The notes beneath the pieces were generated by a model. That model made no database searches, was not told the origin of the DNA, and worked only from the letters and a program-made list of their open reading frames with translations. A stretch of 31,195 nucleotides of DNA. Origin: CAYVLI01 sp964452105 [NCBI: uncultured Nitrospinota bacterium] (GTDB lineage Bacteria; JAUXIQ01). Positions 14,894 through 23,264 of the stretch are shown piece by piece. Position 1 is the stretch's first letter. Every line of letters begins with the position of its first letter. A program made the translations under genes and the position numbers. The stretch spans positions 6,423 to 37,617 of the forward strand of contig CAYVLI010000001.1 in the NCBI GenBank assembly GCA_964452105.1, in the 5' to 3' direction.

Positions 14894-15808
14894 ATGGTTG
14901 AAGCGTCTAAGTATATATGGATGGATGGGGAATTCGTGCCGTGGGCGGATGCAAAAGTCCACGTTCTCACTCATACGCTGCATTATGGCATGGGTGCTTT
15001 CGAGGGGATAAGGTGCTACAAGACACCCGATGGGTCGGCCATATTCCGGCTGTACGAGCATAATAACAGGTTTTTTGATTCGGCGTTAATAGCCGGAATA
15101 AAGCTTCCTTTCTCCAGGGAAGAGATTGCTCGGGCTTGCATAGAGACCATCAGGGTCAACGAGCTGGAAGAATGTTACATCAGGCCGCTCTGGTACATCG
15201 GTTTGGGCGAGATGGGCATAAACAACAAAAATAATCCCATCCATCTGGCCATAGCGGTGTGGCGGTGGGGAGCCTACCTCGGGGATGAGGGCATCCAAAA
15301 TGGTGTTCGACTTAAAATATCCTCCATTACCAGGCACCATGTGAATATATCCATGACCAAGGCGAAGCTTTGCGGGAACTACGTCAACTCTCAACTGGCC
15401 AAAGCGGAGGCCATCGAATTGGGCTATGATGAGGCTCTCATGCTGGACAGCGCCGGATACGTGGCTGAGTGCACGGGAGAGAACGTTTTCATAGTCAGGG
15501 GTGATCTTATAAAAACACCTCCCCTTACTTCGATACTGGAGGGCATCACCAGAGACTCGGTGATGAAGATCGCCATGGATCAGGGGATGAGAGTCCGGGA
15601 AGAGCTCTTCACCAGAGATCATCTTTATACTTCGGAGGAGGCATTTCTTACGGGAACCGCAGCAGAGCTTACTCCTATCAGGGAAGTGGATAACAGGGTC
15701 GTCGGAGACGGTAAGCCGGGTCCCACCACAAAGGAACTGCAGAAACTTTTCTTCGAGGTGGTGCAGGGAGAATATCCCAAATTTAAGGGATGGCTTACCT
15801 ATATTTGA
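14894..15808 (+). CDS. ilvE: Branched-chain amino acid aminotransferase
   Basis: A PLP fold-type IV transaminase that interconverts leucine, isoleucine and valine with their 2-oxo acids, using glutamate/2-oxoglutarate. From ATG 14894 the protein is 304 residues, the usual family length, starting [20 protein letters not shown]. Motifs visible: [25 protein letters not shown], the lysine region [21 protein letters not shown], then [23 protein letters not shown] and [12 protein letters not shown], typical of IlvE and not of D-amino acid transaminase. AAGGA ten bases upstream supports this start. An in-frame ATG at 14816 with a better-spaced AGGA (six bases) would add 26 residues that do not resemble the family, so a true extension cannot be excluded. 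A terminator follows the gene. Confidence 0.94.
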   Translation: MVEASKYIWMDGEFVPWADAKVHVLTHTLHYGMGAFEGIRCYKTPDGSAIFRLYEHNNRFFDSALIAGIKLPFSREEIARACIETIRVNELEECYIRPLWYIGLGEMGINNKNNPIHLAIAVWRWGAYLGDEGIQNGVRLKISSITRHHVNISMTKAKLCGNYVNSQLAKAEAIELGYDEALMLDSAGYVAECTGENVFIVRGDLIKTPPLTSILEGITRDSVMKIAMDQGMRVREELFTRDHLYTSEEAFLTGTAAELTPIREVDNRVVGDGKPGPTTKELQKLFFEVVQGEYPKFKGWLTYI

Positions 15809-15954
15809 GACAGCCGGAGACGGCTTCCCCTCCCCATTACAAGGGTATTGAGAATCCCTTCAAAAAGGCGCTTTGTCCTGACACAGGCTGTTGTTTTAAA
15901 TGTGCAGGAACTTGTTTGGACCATCCAACTGAGAAACATCTTTCTGGTGACAAC

Positions 15955-15987
15955 TGTGTGGGCCTCAGGCGCCCACATATTTTTTTA
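15955..15987 (+). terminator. Rho-independent terminator between ilvE and the histidine kinase
   Basis: Arms TGTGGGC (15957-15963) and GCCCACA (15971-15977), extendable to nine pairs with a G-T and a T-A pair, close a seven-base loop and are followed by TATTTTTTTA. It would end the ilvE transcript. The T run stops only seven bases before the kinase ATG at 15994. Confidence 0.82.
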
Positions 15988-15993
15988 CGGGCC

Positions 15994-17097
15994 ATGTCAT
16001 CCAACTACTTGACCGGCGAAGAGCGTCTCTATAAAAACATCCTGGACAGTTTGAAGGATGGTGTTATAACTCTGGACAAACGGCGGAGGATCATAGCTTT
16101 CAATCCTGCTATGGAGTCTATTGTCGGTGTGTCGGAGGGGCAGGTGATGCATAAGAGCCTGGCTTCGGCTCTCCCGGAGATGGGCTTTATCAGGGAAAAG
16201 ATCAACCAGGTCTTTCGCGCCGGAGAGACTTTTTCAGACTCGAACGCACGCCTGCTTAAGCGAAACGGTCAGGAATTGCCTGTAAGCCTTGTGATATCTC
16301 CGGTTACGGATGATGAGGGGAACAGCAGGGGCGCAGTTATAATGGTCAGGGACAGGAGCTATGTCGAGGACCTTCAGAGAGCGGACAGGTATGTTGAGCT
16401 GGTGAACGCTTTCCGGTTCATTTCGAACAGCATAGTCCATGAAATAAAGAACCCCATGGGGGGCATGAAAGGGGCCGCTCAGCTTCTTCAGGAGGAGTTG
16501 GACGACGACCAGTTAAGAGAATATGTCCGGGTCATTATCAACGAAGTGGATAGGGTCACGGGGCTTCTGGATGACCTCTCCAACCTCTATCAGCTGGCGG
16601 AGCTGCAACTGGAGAAGGTGAACATTCACCAGGTGCTTGACGACGTGATTATGTTGGAGACCAGCAAAGCCAGGGGGAAAGGGATAAACATATTAATGGA
16701 TTATGACCCCAGCATACCTGAGATTCCCGCGGACAGACATAAGCTCATGCAGCTTTTCATCAACATAGCCAGGAACGGTATCGAGGCCATGCCGGACGGC
16801 GGCGTTCTTACCTTCAGCACCAAAGTCTCGGATCAGTACAGGGTCACTCGCTCCAGGGGCCATCAGATCGCATCCCGCATGCTGATGGTAACCGTGGAAG
16901 ACACGGGCGAGGGGATTTCACGTGAAGACGAGGACAAGATTTTCACCCCCTACTTTACCACCAAAGAGGAGGGGACCGGGTTGGGGCTGTCCGTATGCAT
17001 GAACATAGTGGAGCAGCACGGGGGCCGCATGAAGATAAACAGCCGGCCGGGGGCGGGGACGGAGGTAGCTGTGCTTTTGCCTCTGGGCGCAGTATGA
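15994..17097 (+). CDS. PAS-domain sensor histidine kinase, NtrB-like
   Basis: A 367-residue soluble kinase with no membrane segment. A PAS domain spans about 12-125 (ILDSLKDGVITLDKRRRIIAFNPAMESIVG). A HisKA dimerisation helix has the H-box SIVHEIKNPMGGMKGAAQLL with phosphoacceptor His149. The HATPase domain (about 240-367) shows the N-box NIARNGIEAMPDGG, DTGEGIS, FTPYFTTKEEGTGLGLSV and a final GTEVAV strand. The architecture is that of NtrB/AtoS-type kinases that phosphorylate sigma-54 activators, and an NtrC-like gene follows after 13 bases. The stimulus is unknown. I prefer ATG 15994 because translation from further upstream would cross the terminator hairpin; no good ribosome-binding site is visible, only CGGG near 15988. 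Confidence 0.88.
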   Translation: MSSNYLTGEERLYKNILDSLKDGVITLDKRRRIIAFNPAMESIVGVSEGQVMHKSLASALPEMGFIREKINQVFRAGETFSDSNARLLKRNGQELPVSLVISPVTDDEGNSRGAVIMVRDRSYVEDLQRADRYVELVNAFRFISNSIVHEIKNPMGGMKGAAQLLQEELDDDQLREYVRVIINEVDRVTGLLDDLSNLYQLAELQLEKVNIHQVLDDVIMLETSKARGKGINILMDYDPSIPEIPADRHKLMQLFINIARNGIEAMPDGGVLTFSTKVSDQYRVTRSRGHQIASRMLMVTVEDTGEGISREDEDKIFTPYFTTKEEGTGLGLSVCMNIVEQHGGRMKINSRPGAGTEVAVLLPLGAV

Positions 17098-17110
17098 GCC
17101 GGAGCGGGAG

Positions 17111-18556
17111 ATGAATGGCAAGATGTCTGGAGAACGGATACTCATAGCGGACGATGAAGAGAGCATAAGGCTGGTTCTCAAGCGTGGCCTGGAGAAGAGG
17201 GGGCATGTGGTGGATACCGCCTGCGATGGCAAGGAAGCCCTGGCCAAAGGCCTGGAGCGGCCATACGCTCTCATATTTATGGATATAAAGATGCCGGGGA
17301 TGAGCGGCCTGGATGTCCTGGAAAAGATAAAGGAGAAACGGCCCCAGGCCCTGGTGATAGTCATAACCGCCCAGAGCTCCATGAGCAATGCCATCGGCGC
17401 CATGAAGAGAGGCGCCTTCGATTACATTGTAAAGCCCTTTGACATGGAGCAGATTTATCTGAAGGCTGAGAAGTCCCTTAAGGAAAAGGCCATGCAGAGG
17501 AGGCTGGCGTCATACATGGCCGATAAACCGGAGCGGCATGAGGACGAGATTATAGGCAAGAGCCCGGCCATGCAGGAGGTGTTCCTGAGCATAGGAAAAG
17601 TGGCCCGGAGCGACACCACCGTACTCATCCTCGGCGAAAGCGGAACGGGCAAGGAACTCGTGGCCCGCATCATACACAGAAACAGCCCCCGAGCCGAAAA
17701 CCCCTTCGTAGCGGTGAACTGTGCCGCCATACCCAGGGACCTCCTGGAGAGCGAGCTTTTCGGGCACGAGAAAGGAGCTTTCACAGGCGCGACCGCTCCC
17801 AGGATGGGCAAGTTCGAGATGGCAGACGGAGGAACCATATTCCTGGATGAGGTGGGTGATCTCGACCTTTCGATGCAGACCAAAGTGCTCAGAGTTCTCC
17901 AGGAGAGAGAGATAGACAGGGTGGGAGGCGGGTATCCCATAGGTGTGGACGTGAGGGTCATAGCCGCCACGGACCGGGATCTGGAAACGGCCATGAGGGA
18001 GAAAAAGTTTCGCGAGGGCCTCTACTACAGGTTGAACGTGGTACAGATCGAGTTGCCTCCTCTCAAGAAGAGGAAGGAGGACCTGCCGTTGTTGATAGAT
18101 TTCTTCCTCCACAAATTCCAGAAAGAATTGGGGATGGGTCCCAGGTATATAACAGCGGATGCTATGGACCTTCTGAGAGAGTACGACTGGCCGGGGAACG
18201 TTCGAGAGGTGGAGAACATGATCAAACGCTCCATAGTCCTCACTACGGGAGAGAGCATCACTTCCGAGCATTTTCCGTCTTTCCTCAGGGAGGGGCGCAA
18301 CCCCGGGGAGGGGGCGGCGTTTTCCATGGAAGGTCTTATGGAAGAAAAGCTGAGGGATATTGTCAGCAAGATGTGCCGTGCGGGACAAGGAGACCTCTAC
18401 AATATGGTCATGGAGTGTATGGAAAAGCCGCTCCTGGAGATGGTGCTGGCCGAATGCAAGGGGAATAAGCTCAAGGCGGCCAGGGTGCTGGGAATCAACA
18501 GGAACACCTTGCGAAAGAAGATGCAGACTCTGGGTATAGAGGTTAGAAAGGAATAG
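17111..18556 (+). CDS. Sigma-54-dependent response regulator, NtrC family
   Basis: A 481-residue activator. The receiver domain (about 9-120) keeps the acidic pair Asp14/Asp15, phosphoacceptor Asp58 (MDIKMPG), Thr86 and Lys108 (KPF). The AAA+ domain (about 145-385) has Walker A GESGTGKE at 175-182, the sigma-54 contact loop GAFTGA at 222-227, the Walker B region GTIFLDEVGDL and the arginine-finger area FREGLYYRLNV. A Fis-type helix-turn-helix ends the protein (LKAARVLGINRNTLRKKM). All parts needed for ATP-driven open-complex formation are present. GGAG six bases before ATG 17111 supports the start. The partner is the preceding kinase. metH starts six bases downstream, so the regulator is probably cotranscribed with it; I found no obvious -24/-12 site in the window by eye. 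Confidence 0.94.
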   Translation: MNGKMSGERILIADDEESIRLVLKRGLEKRGHVVDTACDGKEALAKGLERPYALIFMDIKMPGMSGLDVLEKIKEKRPQALVIVITAQSSMSNAIGAMKRGAFDYIVKPFDMEQIYLKAEKSLKEKAMQRRLASYMADKPERHEDEIIGKSPAMQEVFLSIGKVARSDTTVLILGESGTGKELVARIIHRNSPRAENPFVAVNCAAIPRDLLESELFGHEKGAFTGATAPRMGKFEMADGGTIFLDEVGDLDLSMQTKVLRVLQEREIDRVGGGYPIGVDVRVIAATDRDLETAMREKKFREGLYYRLNVVQIELPPLKKRKEDLPLLIDFFLHKFQKELGMGPRYITADAMDLLREYDWPGNVREVENMIKRSIVLTTGESITSEHFPSFLREGRNPGEGAAFSMEGLMEEKLRDIVSKMCRAGQGDLYNMVMECMEKPLLEMVLAECKGNKLKAARVLGINRNTLRKKMQTLGIEVRKE

Positions 18557-18562
18557 CAGGCA

Positions 18563-20971
18563 GTGGTGAAGAAGCTTTGGAAAAAACTGGATGAGGGAGC
18601 GCTGCTTTTCGACGGCGCCATGGGAAGCATGCTTCAGCACCGCTTTCAACGGCCCGGGGTATGTCTTGAGGAGTTGAACCTTCTGGAGCCGGAAATGGTG
18701 CGAAGCGTCCATGTGGCTTATGTCGATGAGGGCGTTGATGTAATAGAGACGAATACGCTGGGTGCCAACGCAGTAAAACTGAGTGAACACGGCCTCGGCC
18801 ACAAGGTTGAGGAGATAAACAGGCAGGCTGTCAAACTGGCCAGGGAGGCGGCATCGGGCAGATGTCTGGTGGCTCTCTCGGTGGGCTCGACGGGGAAATT
18901 TCTCGAGCCTATCGGTTCCATGACCTTCGATGAAATGCGCGAGGTTTTCCGGGCGCAGATATCTGCCGCAGCACGGGAAGGGGTGGATTTGGTGGTGATC
19001 GAGACCATATCCGACCTGAAAGAGATGAGGGCCGCGGTGGTGGCGGCCAAAGAGGCGGTTTCGGTTCCCATTATGGCTACCATGACCTTCCAGGAAGACG
19101 GCCGCACCCTCCTGGGTACCAGCCCGGAAGCGGCTGCCGTATGCCTCGAATCCATGGGGGTGAGCATAATAGGCGCGAATTGCGGCACCGGGCCTGAAAC
19201 CATGGTTCAGGTTTTGAGGGAGCTCAAGCGCTCCACAGGAGCTAAGGTAGCGGCACAGCCCAATGCAGGCATGCCCAGGCTGGAGGCCGGCAGGACCGTT
19301 TTCCCCCTCACTCCTGAGGAGATGGCTGATTATTACGTCCGCTTAATCAAGGAGGGGGCGGATGTCATCGGCGGTTGCTGCGGTACGACGCCGCAGCACA
19401 TGAGGGCGATGATCAAAGCCGTGAGGGATATCAAGCCTGCTTCGGCTGCGCCTCGTCTGGAGAGTACGGTGTTATCGAGCCGCAGCAGGGTGGTGAGGAT
19501 AGGAAACGGTTGCTTTCCGGTTGTAATAGGAGAGAGGATAAACCCCACGGGGCGCAAGAAGCTCTCCGGGGAACTGATGGAGGGAAAGCTGGACGCCGTT
19601 TTGAAAGAAGCCAGGGAACAGGTTGAAGCCGGAGCGGACCTCCTCGATGTTAACGTAGGAGCGCCCGGGGCCGACGAGGTGGGCCTCATGAGGGGGGCTT
19701 CGCTGGCTGTACAGCGCCAGGTGGCTTCTCCTCTGGTGCTGGACTCTCCCGACCCGCAGGCTCTGGAGGCTGGACTCAAGGCGGCGGATGGCAAGGTTCT
19801 CATCAACTCCGTGAACGGTGAACGGGAGAAGATAGAGGCGATAGTCCCTCTTGCTGTGAAATACGGGGCGGCGGTAATAGGATTGACCCTGGACGAGAAG
19901 GGCATATCCGAACGGGCTGCAGAGCGGCTGAAGGTAGCCCGTACTATCCTCGATGCCTCGATGGAGCTGGGACTTTCCAAAATGGACTTGATAATCGACT
20001 GTCTTGCCCTCTCCGTCAGCACGGATCAGGAGTTAGCCCTGGAGACCCTCCGCGCTATCGAATCCATAAAGAAGGAGTTGGGGCTTCCCATTTCACTTGG
20101 AGTCAGTAACGTCTCCTTCGGCCTGCCGGCGAGGGGGCTGATCAATTCAGCCTTCCTGGCCATGGCCCTGGGCTGCGGCCTTGACTGCGCCATTATGAAC
20201 CCCAAGGATTCGCGGATGATGGAGACCTTACAGGCCTCGGCTGTGCTCATGGGGAGGGATAAGAAGGCGCTGAGGTTCATAGACTCATATGGCAGGAGCG
20301 CTCCCGAGGTAAGAGCCGAAAAAGTTGAAGAACCTGTCGGCCCGGCCCGAAAGCTGTTTCGAGCAATAGTGGAGGGTCATAAAGAGAACATCCTCTCTCT
20401 TATGGAGGGGGTGTTTGAAGAGGGTGTTCCCCCCATGGAGCTGAGTGATGCCATACTCATCCCGGCGCTGGAAGAGGTGGGCCGGAAGTTTGAGAGCAAG
20501 GACTTTTTCCTACCGCAGGTAATGTTGTCCGCCGAAGCTGCCAAGATAGCTTTCGTCCGCATCAGGGAAGTATTAAAGGGGCATGAGACTGTATCCAGGG
20601 GGAAAGTCATAATGGCCACTGTAATGGGGGACATTCACGATATCGGCAAAAATATCGTCTCCATGCTTCTGGAAAATCATGGTTTTGAGGTGTTGAACCT
20701 GGGGATAAACGTCCCGGCGGAAAAAATTGCTGAGGCGGCGGTAGATAACAGTGTGGATGCCATCGGCTTGAGCGCCCTGATGACCACTACCATGCTGGAA
20801 ATGGGTAAAACGGTGAAGTATCTCAAGCAGAGGGAGATAAACTGCCCTATAATAGTGGGCGGGGCCGCGGTGACGCCTGAGTTCGCTGCCGAGATAGGGG
20901 CGGATGCCTATGGCAGGGACGCAGTGGATGCGGTGAACATAGCGAAGAAACTCATCCCTGAGAGGAAATGA
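18563..20971 (+). CDS. metH: Cobalamin-dependent methionine synthase, short form without activation domain
   Basis: MetH moves a methyl group from methyltetrahydrofolate to homocysteine through cobalamin. The 802-residue protein has a homocysteine-binding barrel (about 10-295) with zinc ligands Cys207 (GANCGTG) and Cys272/Cys273 (GGCCGTT), a pterin-binding barrel (about 320-575, starting VVIGERINPTGRKKL and including LDVNVGAPG), a cobalamin cap (about 600-680) and a B12 Rossmann domain (about 682-790) with MGDIHDIGKNIV, where His692 is the lower cobalt ligand. The roughly 330-residue C-terminal AdoMet reactivation domain of E. coli MetH is absent. Such short forms occur in many anaerobes, with reactivation supplied by another protein. 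The start is GTG 18563 or the adjacent GTG 18566, the latter better spaced from AGG. Its end overlaps the next gene by four bases. Confidence 0.93.
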   Translation: MVKKLWKKLDEGALLFDGAMGSMLQHRFQRPGVCLEELNLLEPEMVRSVHVAYVDEGVDVIETNTLGANAVKLSEHGLGHKVEEINRQAVKLAREAASGRCLVALSVGSTGKFLEPIGSMTFDEMREVFRAQISAAAREGVDLVVIETISDLKEMRAAVVAAKEAVSVPIMATMTFQEDGRTLLGTSPEAAAVCLESMGVSIIGANCGTGPETMVQVLRELKRSTGAKVAAQPNAGMPRLEAGRTVFPLTPEEMADYYVRLIKEGADVIGGCCGTTPQHMRAMIKAVRDIKPASAAPRLESTVLSSRSRVVRIGNGCFPVVIGERINPTGRKKLSGELMEGKLDAVLKEAREQVEAGADLLDVNVGAPGADEVGLMRGASLAVQRQVASPLVLDSPDPQALEAGLKAADGKVLINSVNGEREKIEAIVPLAVKYGAAVIGLTLDEKGISERAAERLKVARTILDASMELGLSKMDLIIDCLALSVSTDQELALETLRAIESIKKELGLPISLGVSNVSFGLPARGLINSAFLAMALGCGLDCAIMNPKDSRMMETLQASAVLMGRDKKALRFIDSYGRSAPEVRAEKVEEPVGPARKLFRAIVEGHKENILSLMEGVFEEGVPPMELSDAILIPALEEVGRKFESKDFFLPQVMLSAEAAKIAFVRIREVLKGHETVSRGKVIMATVMGDIHDIGKNIVSMLLENHGFEVLNLGINVPAEKIAEAAVDNSVDAIGLSALMTTTMLEMGKTVKYLKQREINCPIIVGGAAVTPEFAAEIGADAYGRDAVDAVNIAKKLIPERK

Positions 20972-22014
20972 TAGAACAAGTATCGAGTATCATGGATACG
21001 CTGGCTGCTGCAGTGATCCTGGCCGCCGGGAAGGGGGTCAGGATGGTTTCCGAGAGGGCCAAGGTGCTTCACCCCCTGTGCGGAGAGCCGATGTTGGGCC
21101 ATGTTCTTCGGGCGGTGGCCGAATGCGGCCCGGAGAGGACGCTGGTGGTGGTAGGCCATCAGGCTGAAGAAGTAAAGGCGGCTTTCGCCGATGAGAAAGT
21201 GGAATTCGTCCTGCAGGAAGAGCAGCGAGGCACCGGCCACGCTCTGATGCAAACCGAGAAATACCTGGGAGGTTGCGGCGGGGAAATCCTGGTGGTTCCC
21301 GGCGATACTCCTCTTCTTAAAGCGCAGACGCTTCTTACTCTTCTGAAAACGCACAGGGAAACCGGAGCAACGGTCTCCTTGCTGACGGCTCGATTGCCGG
21401 ACGCTGCGGGCTACGGCAGGGTTATTCGAGAGAGGGACGGCTCGGTGGCGAGGATAGTGGAGGACAGGGATGCGACTGTCGAAGAAGCCGCAGTCAACGA
21501 AATCAATGTAGGCGCATACTGTTTCGCAGCGTCCTTTCCCTTCGAGGCCCTGCTGAAGGTAAGGGATGATAACGCGCAAGGGGAGTTGTATCTCACGGAT
21601 GTGGTGGAGGTGGCGGTAGGTAATAGAGAAAAGGTAGCGGCGCTCGAGGCGGATGCTGATGAAGTGATGGGTGTGAACAGCAGGGTGGAGTTGGCGAGGG
21701 CGGAAAAGATAATGCGGAGCGAAATAAACCGATGCTGGATGCTTCGCGGTGTCACGATGGTGAATCCGGCTGCCACTTATGTCGATAGCGGCGCGAAAAT
21801 CGGGGTGGATTCCGTCATGCACCCCGGCTGCCATATACTGGGAGAATCAGTCATCGGTGAGCGGTGCACGGTCATGCCTGGAGCCATAGTAATAGACAGT
21901 CGGATCGGTCGGGAAGCCCGCCTGGGGCCGTATTGTATTCTGGAGCGCATCTCTGTCCCTGATGGGGGTGAGGTAGCGCCGTTTGAGATTAAGAGAGGAA
22001 CCGACCGGCCATAA
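20968..22014 (+). CDS. UDP-N-acetylglucosamine pyrophosphorylase (GlmU N-terminal half, lacks acetyltransferase domain)
   Basis: A 348-residue protein that aligns with the uridylyltransferase half of GlmU. Active-site elements are kept: LAAGKGVRM with Arg25, AKVLHPL with Lys32, the uridine motif QRGTGHA at about 86-92, Asp113 in VPGDTPLL, NVGAYCF and NAQGELYLTDVVEVA, and GVNSRVELARAE with the metal-binding Asn. After about residue 240 there is a short left-handed beta-helix (VNPAATYVDSGAKIGVDSVMHPG), but the protein stops where E. coli GlmU would supply its acetyl-transfer residues (Lys351, His363, Tyr366). It should make UDP-GlcNAc from GlcNAc-1-P and UTP only. The ATG overlaps the metH stop by four bases with GAGAGGAA beside it. 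Confidence 0.88.
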   Translation: MIEQVSSIMDTLAAAVILAAGKGVRMVSERAKVLHPLCGEPMLGHVLRAVAECGPERTLVVVGHQAEEVKAAFADEKVEFVLQEEQRGTGHALMQTEKYLGGCGGEILVVPGDTPLLKAQTLLTLLKTHRETGATVSLLTARLPDAAGYGRVIRERDGSVARIVEDRDATVEEAAVNEINVGAYCFAASFPFEALLKVRDDNAQGELYLTDVVEVAVGNREKVAALEADADEVMGVNSRVELARAEKIMRSEINRCWMLRGVTMVNPAATYVDSGAKIGVDSVMHPGCHILGESVIGERCTVMPGAIVIDSRIGREARLGPYCILERISVPDGGEVAPFEIKRGTDRP

Positions 22015-22044
22015 TCCAGCTTCTCTAACAAGGGTGGGGGAAAA

Positions 22045-23247
22045 ATGAAAGCTGTCATTCTAACGGGTGGAAGAGCCACAAAGCTGGAGCCTTTCACTGC
22101 CACCAGACCTGCGGTGATGATTAACATCAGCGGCAGGTATCTTCTCGAGAATATCATATCTTTGCTTAGAGCGGCGGGGATCGTGGATATCGTGCTTGTG
22201 GTGGGTTATAAGCGGGAAAAGATAATTGATTACTTTAAAGGCGGTGGCGATCAGGGCGTTAACATAACCTATGCCGTCCAGGATGAGCCGGCGGGCATAG
22301 GTGATGCAGTCCTGAAGGCCAGGGATAAAGTTCTGCGTGGTGAATACTTCATGCTGGTGTATGGGGATACGCTCACCTGCTCTAATATATACAACGGCGC
22401 CATCAATTCTTTCAACTCCTTCAAGCTTCCCATAGCGTCCGTCTGTCTCACTCCCGCCACCCAGCGGTACGGCAACATATTTATGGATGGGGAGATGAAC
22501 ATCCACCGAATAATAGAGAAACCGCATGGGGAAGAGCTGGGGAATTATGTCCTGGCCGGAGCGTTCATTCTGCCCAGCGATTTTTTTAATCTGCTGCAAG
22601 AGAGCAATTGCGTCATGGAGGAAGCGCTGGATGCGGTTATCGGTGAGCAGGGGTTGAAAGCTTCCATCTGGGAAGAGGACTGGGTGGATATAGGACATCC
22701 CTGGGACATCCTGCGAGGCAACAAAATGATAATGGATTCCTGGGAGTATGCCTCTATTTCCAAGGAGGCCCGGCTCATGGGGGACGTGAGCATACAGGGC
22801 CCAGTGGTCATAGCGAACGATGTCACCATAGAGAAGGGTACACTGTTAAAGGGCCCCTGCTACGTTGGGCCGGGCTCGTTCGTGGGGCATAACGCCCTGG
22901 TCAGGGAGTACACTTCCATCGGGGCCAATTCGGTGGTGGGATTCGGGGTGGAGCTTAAAAATTGCGTGCTTTTCGGCGGGTCCAAGATTGGCCGGCTTTC
23001 TTTCGTTGGCGACAGCGTAATAGGCCAGGGTGTGTATATCGGTTCTGGAACCATGACCATCAACGGCTATCTGGACGGCGGCACCGTACGGGTTAAAAGC
23101 AATGGAATGGAAATGGACACCGGCTTGCACAAAATCGGGTCGTTTGTCGGCGATAATGTCATGGTTGGATCGGGCAACACTCTTGCTGCCGGATGTATTA
23201 TACCTTCCGGGGAACGGATTCCTCATCATTTTACATTCCCGAAATAA
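22045..23247 (+). CDS. Sugar nucleotidyltransferase / left-handed beta-helix protein with degenerate catalytic motifs
   Basis: A 400-residue two-domain protein like the archaeal bifunctional sugar-1-phosphate nucleotidylyltransferase/acetyltransferases. The N-terminal domain (1-235) begins AVILTGGRATKLEPFTATRPAVMINI; the family pattern is GGxGTRLxPLT...PKP, so the second glycine, the arginine and the PK lysine are changed here. YGDTL (106-110) keeps the metal aspartate. The beta-helix (about 240-395) has ELKNCVLFGGSKIGRLSFVGDS, where GlmU has a catalytic His and Tyr in HLTYLGD; here these are Arg317 and Phe320, although Lys305 is kept. It ends MDTGLHKIGSFVGDNVMVGSG, as in archaeal enzymes. 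It lies 30 bases after the GlmU-like gene and 14 before glmS. It may be inactive, regulatory, or active on a different substrate. Confidence 0.78.
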   Translation: MKAVILTGGRATKLEPFTATRPAVMINISGRYLLENIISLLRAAGIVDIVLVVGYKREKIIDYFKGGGDQGVNITYAVQDEPAGIGDAVLKARDKVLRGEYFMLVYGDTLTCSNIYNGAINSFNSFKLPIASVCLTPATQRYGNIFMDGEMNIHRIIEKPHGEELGNYVLAGAFILPSDFFNLLQESNCVMEEALDAVIGEQGLKASIWEEDWVDIGHPWDILRGNKMIMDSWEYASISKEARLMGDVSIQGPVVIANDVTIEKGTLLKGPCYVGPGSFVGHNALVREYTSIGANSVVGFGVELKNCVLFGGSKIGRLSFVGDSVIGQGVYIGSGTMTINGYLDGGTVRVKSNGMEMDTGLHKIGSFVGDNVMVGSGNTLAAGCIIPSGERIPHHFTFPK

Positions 23248-23264
23248 GGAGAGATTTTAAATTG
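23246..23264 (+). promoter_or_regulatory. Ribosome-binding site and TTG start of glmS
   Basis: AAGGAGAG (23246-23253) lies ten bases before TTG 23262-23264. GlmS must begin Met-Cys-Gly-Ile because the cysteine becomes the N-terminal nucleophile after Met removal, and TTG is the codon immediately before TGCGGAATT. The site therefore fixes the start and excludes the upstream in-frame ATG at 23193, which lies inside the preceding gene. Confidence 0.85.

Noticed and set aside
15790-15993. In-frame upstream extension of the histidine kinase with a cysteine-rich stretch (CPDTGCCFKCAGTC)
   Set aside because: It would overlap the end of ilvE and be translated through a strong terminator hairpin; there is no ribosome-binding site and the PAS domain begins naturally after ATG 15994.
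17510-18802. Long antisense frame (430 codons) opposite the NtrC-like regulator
   Set aside because: It is a by-product of codon bias in the sense gene; the sense frame has all NtrC motifs and the antisense product has no recognisable features.
22045-23261. glmS ribozyme or long glmS leader
   Set aside because: Only 14 bases separate the upstream stop from the glmS start, which is far too short for the ribozyme.
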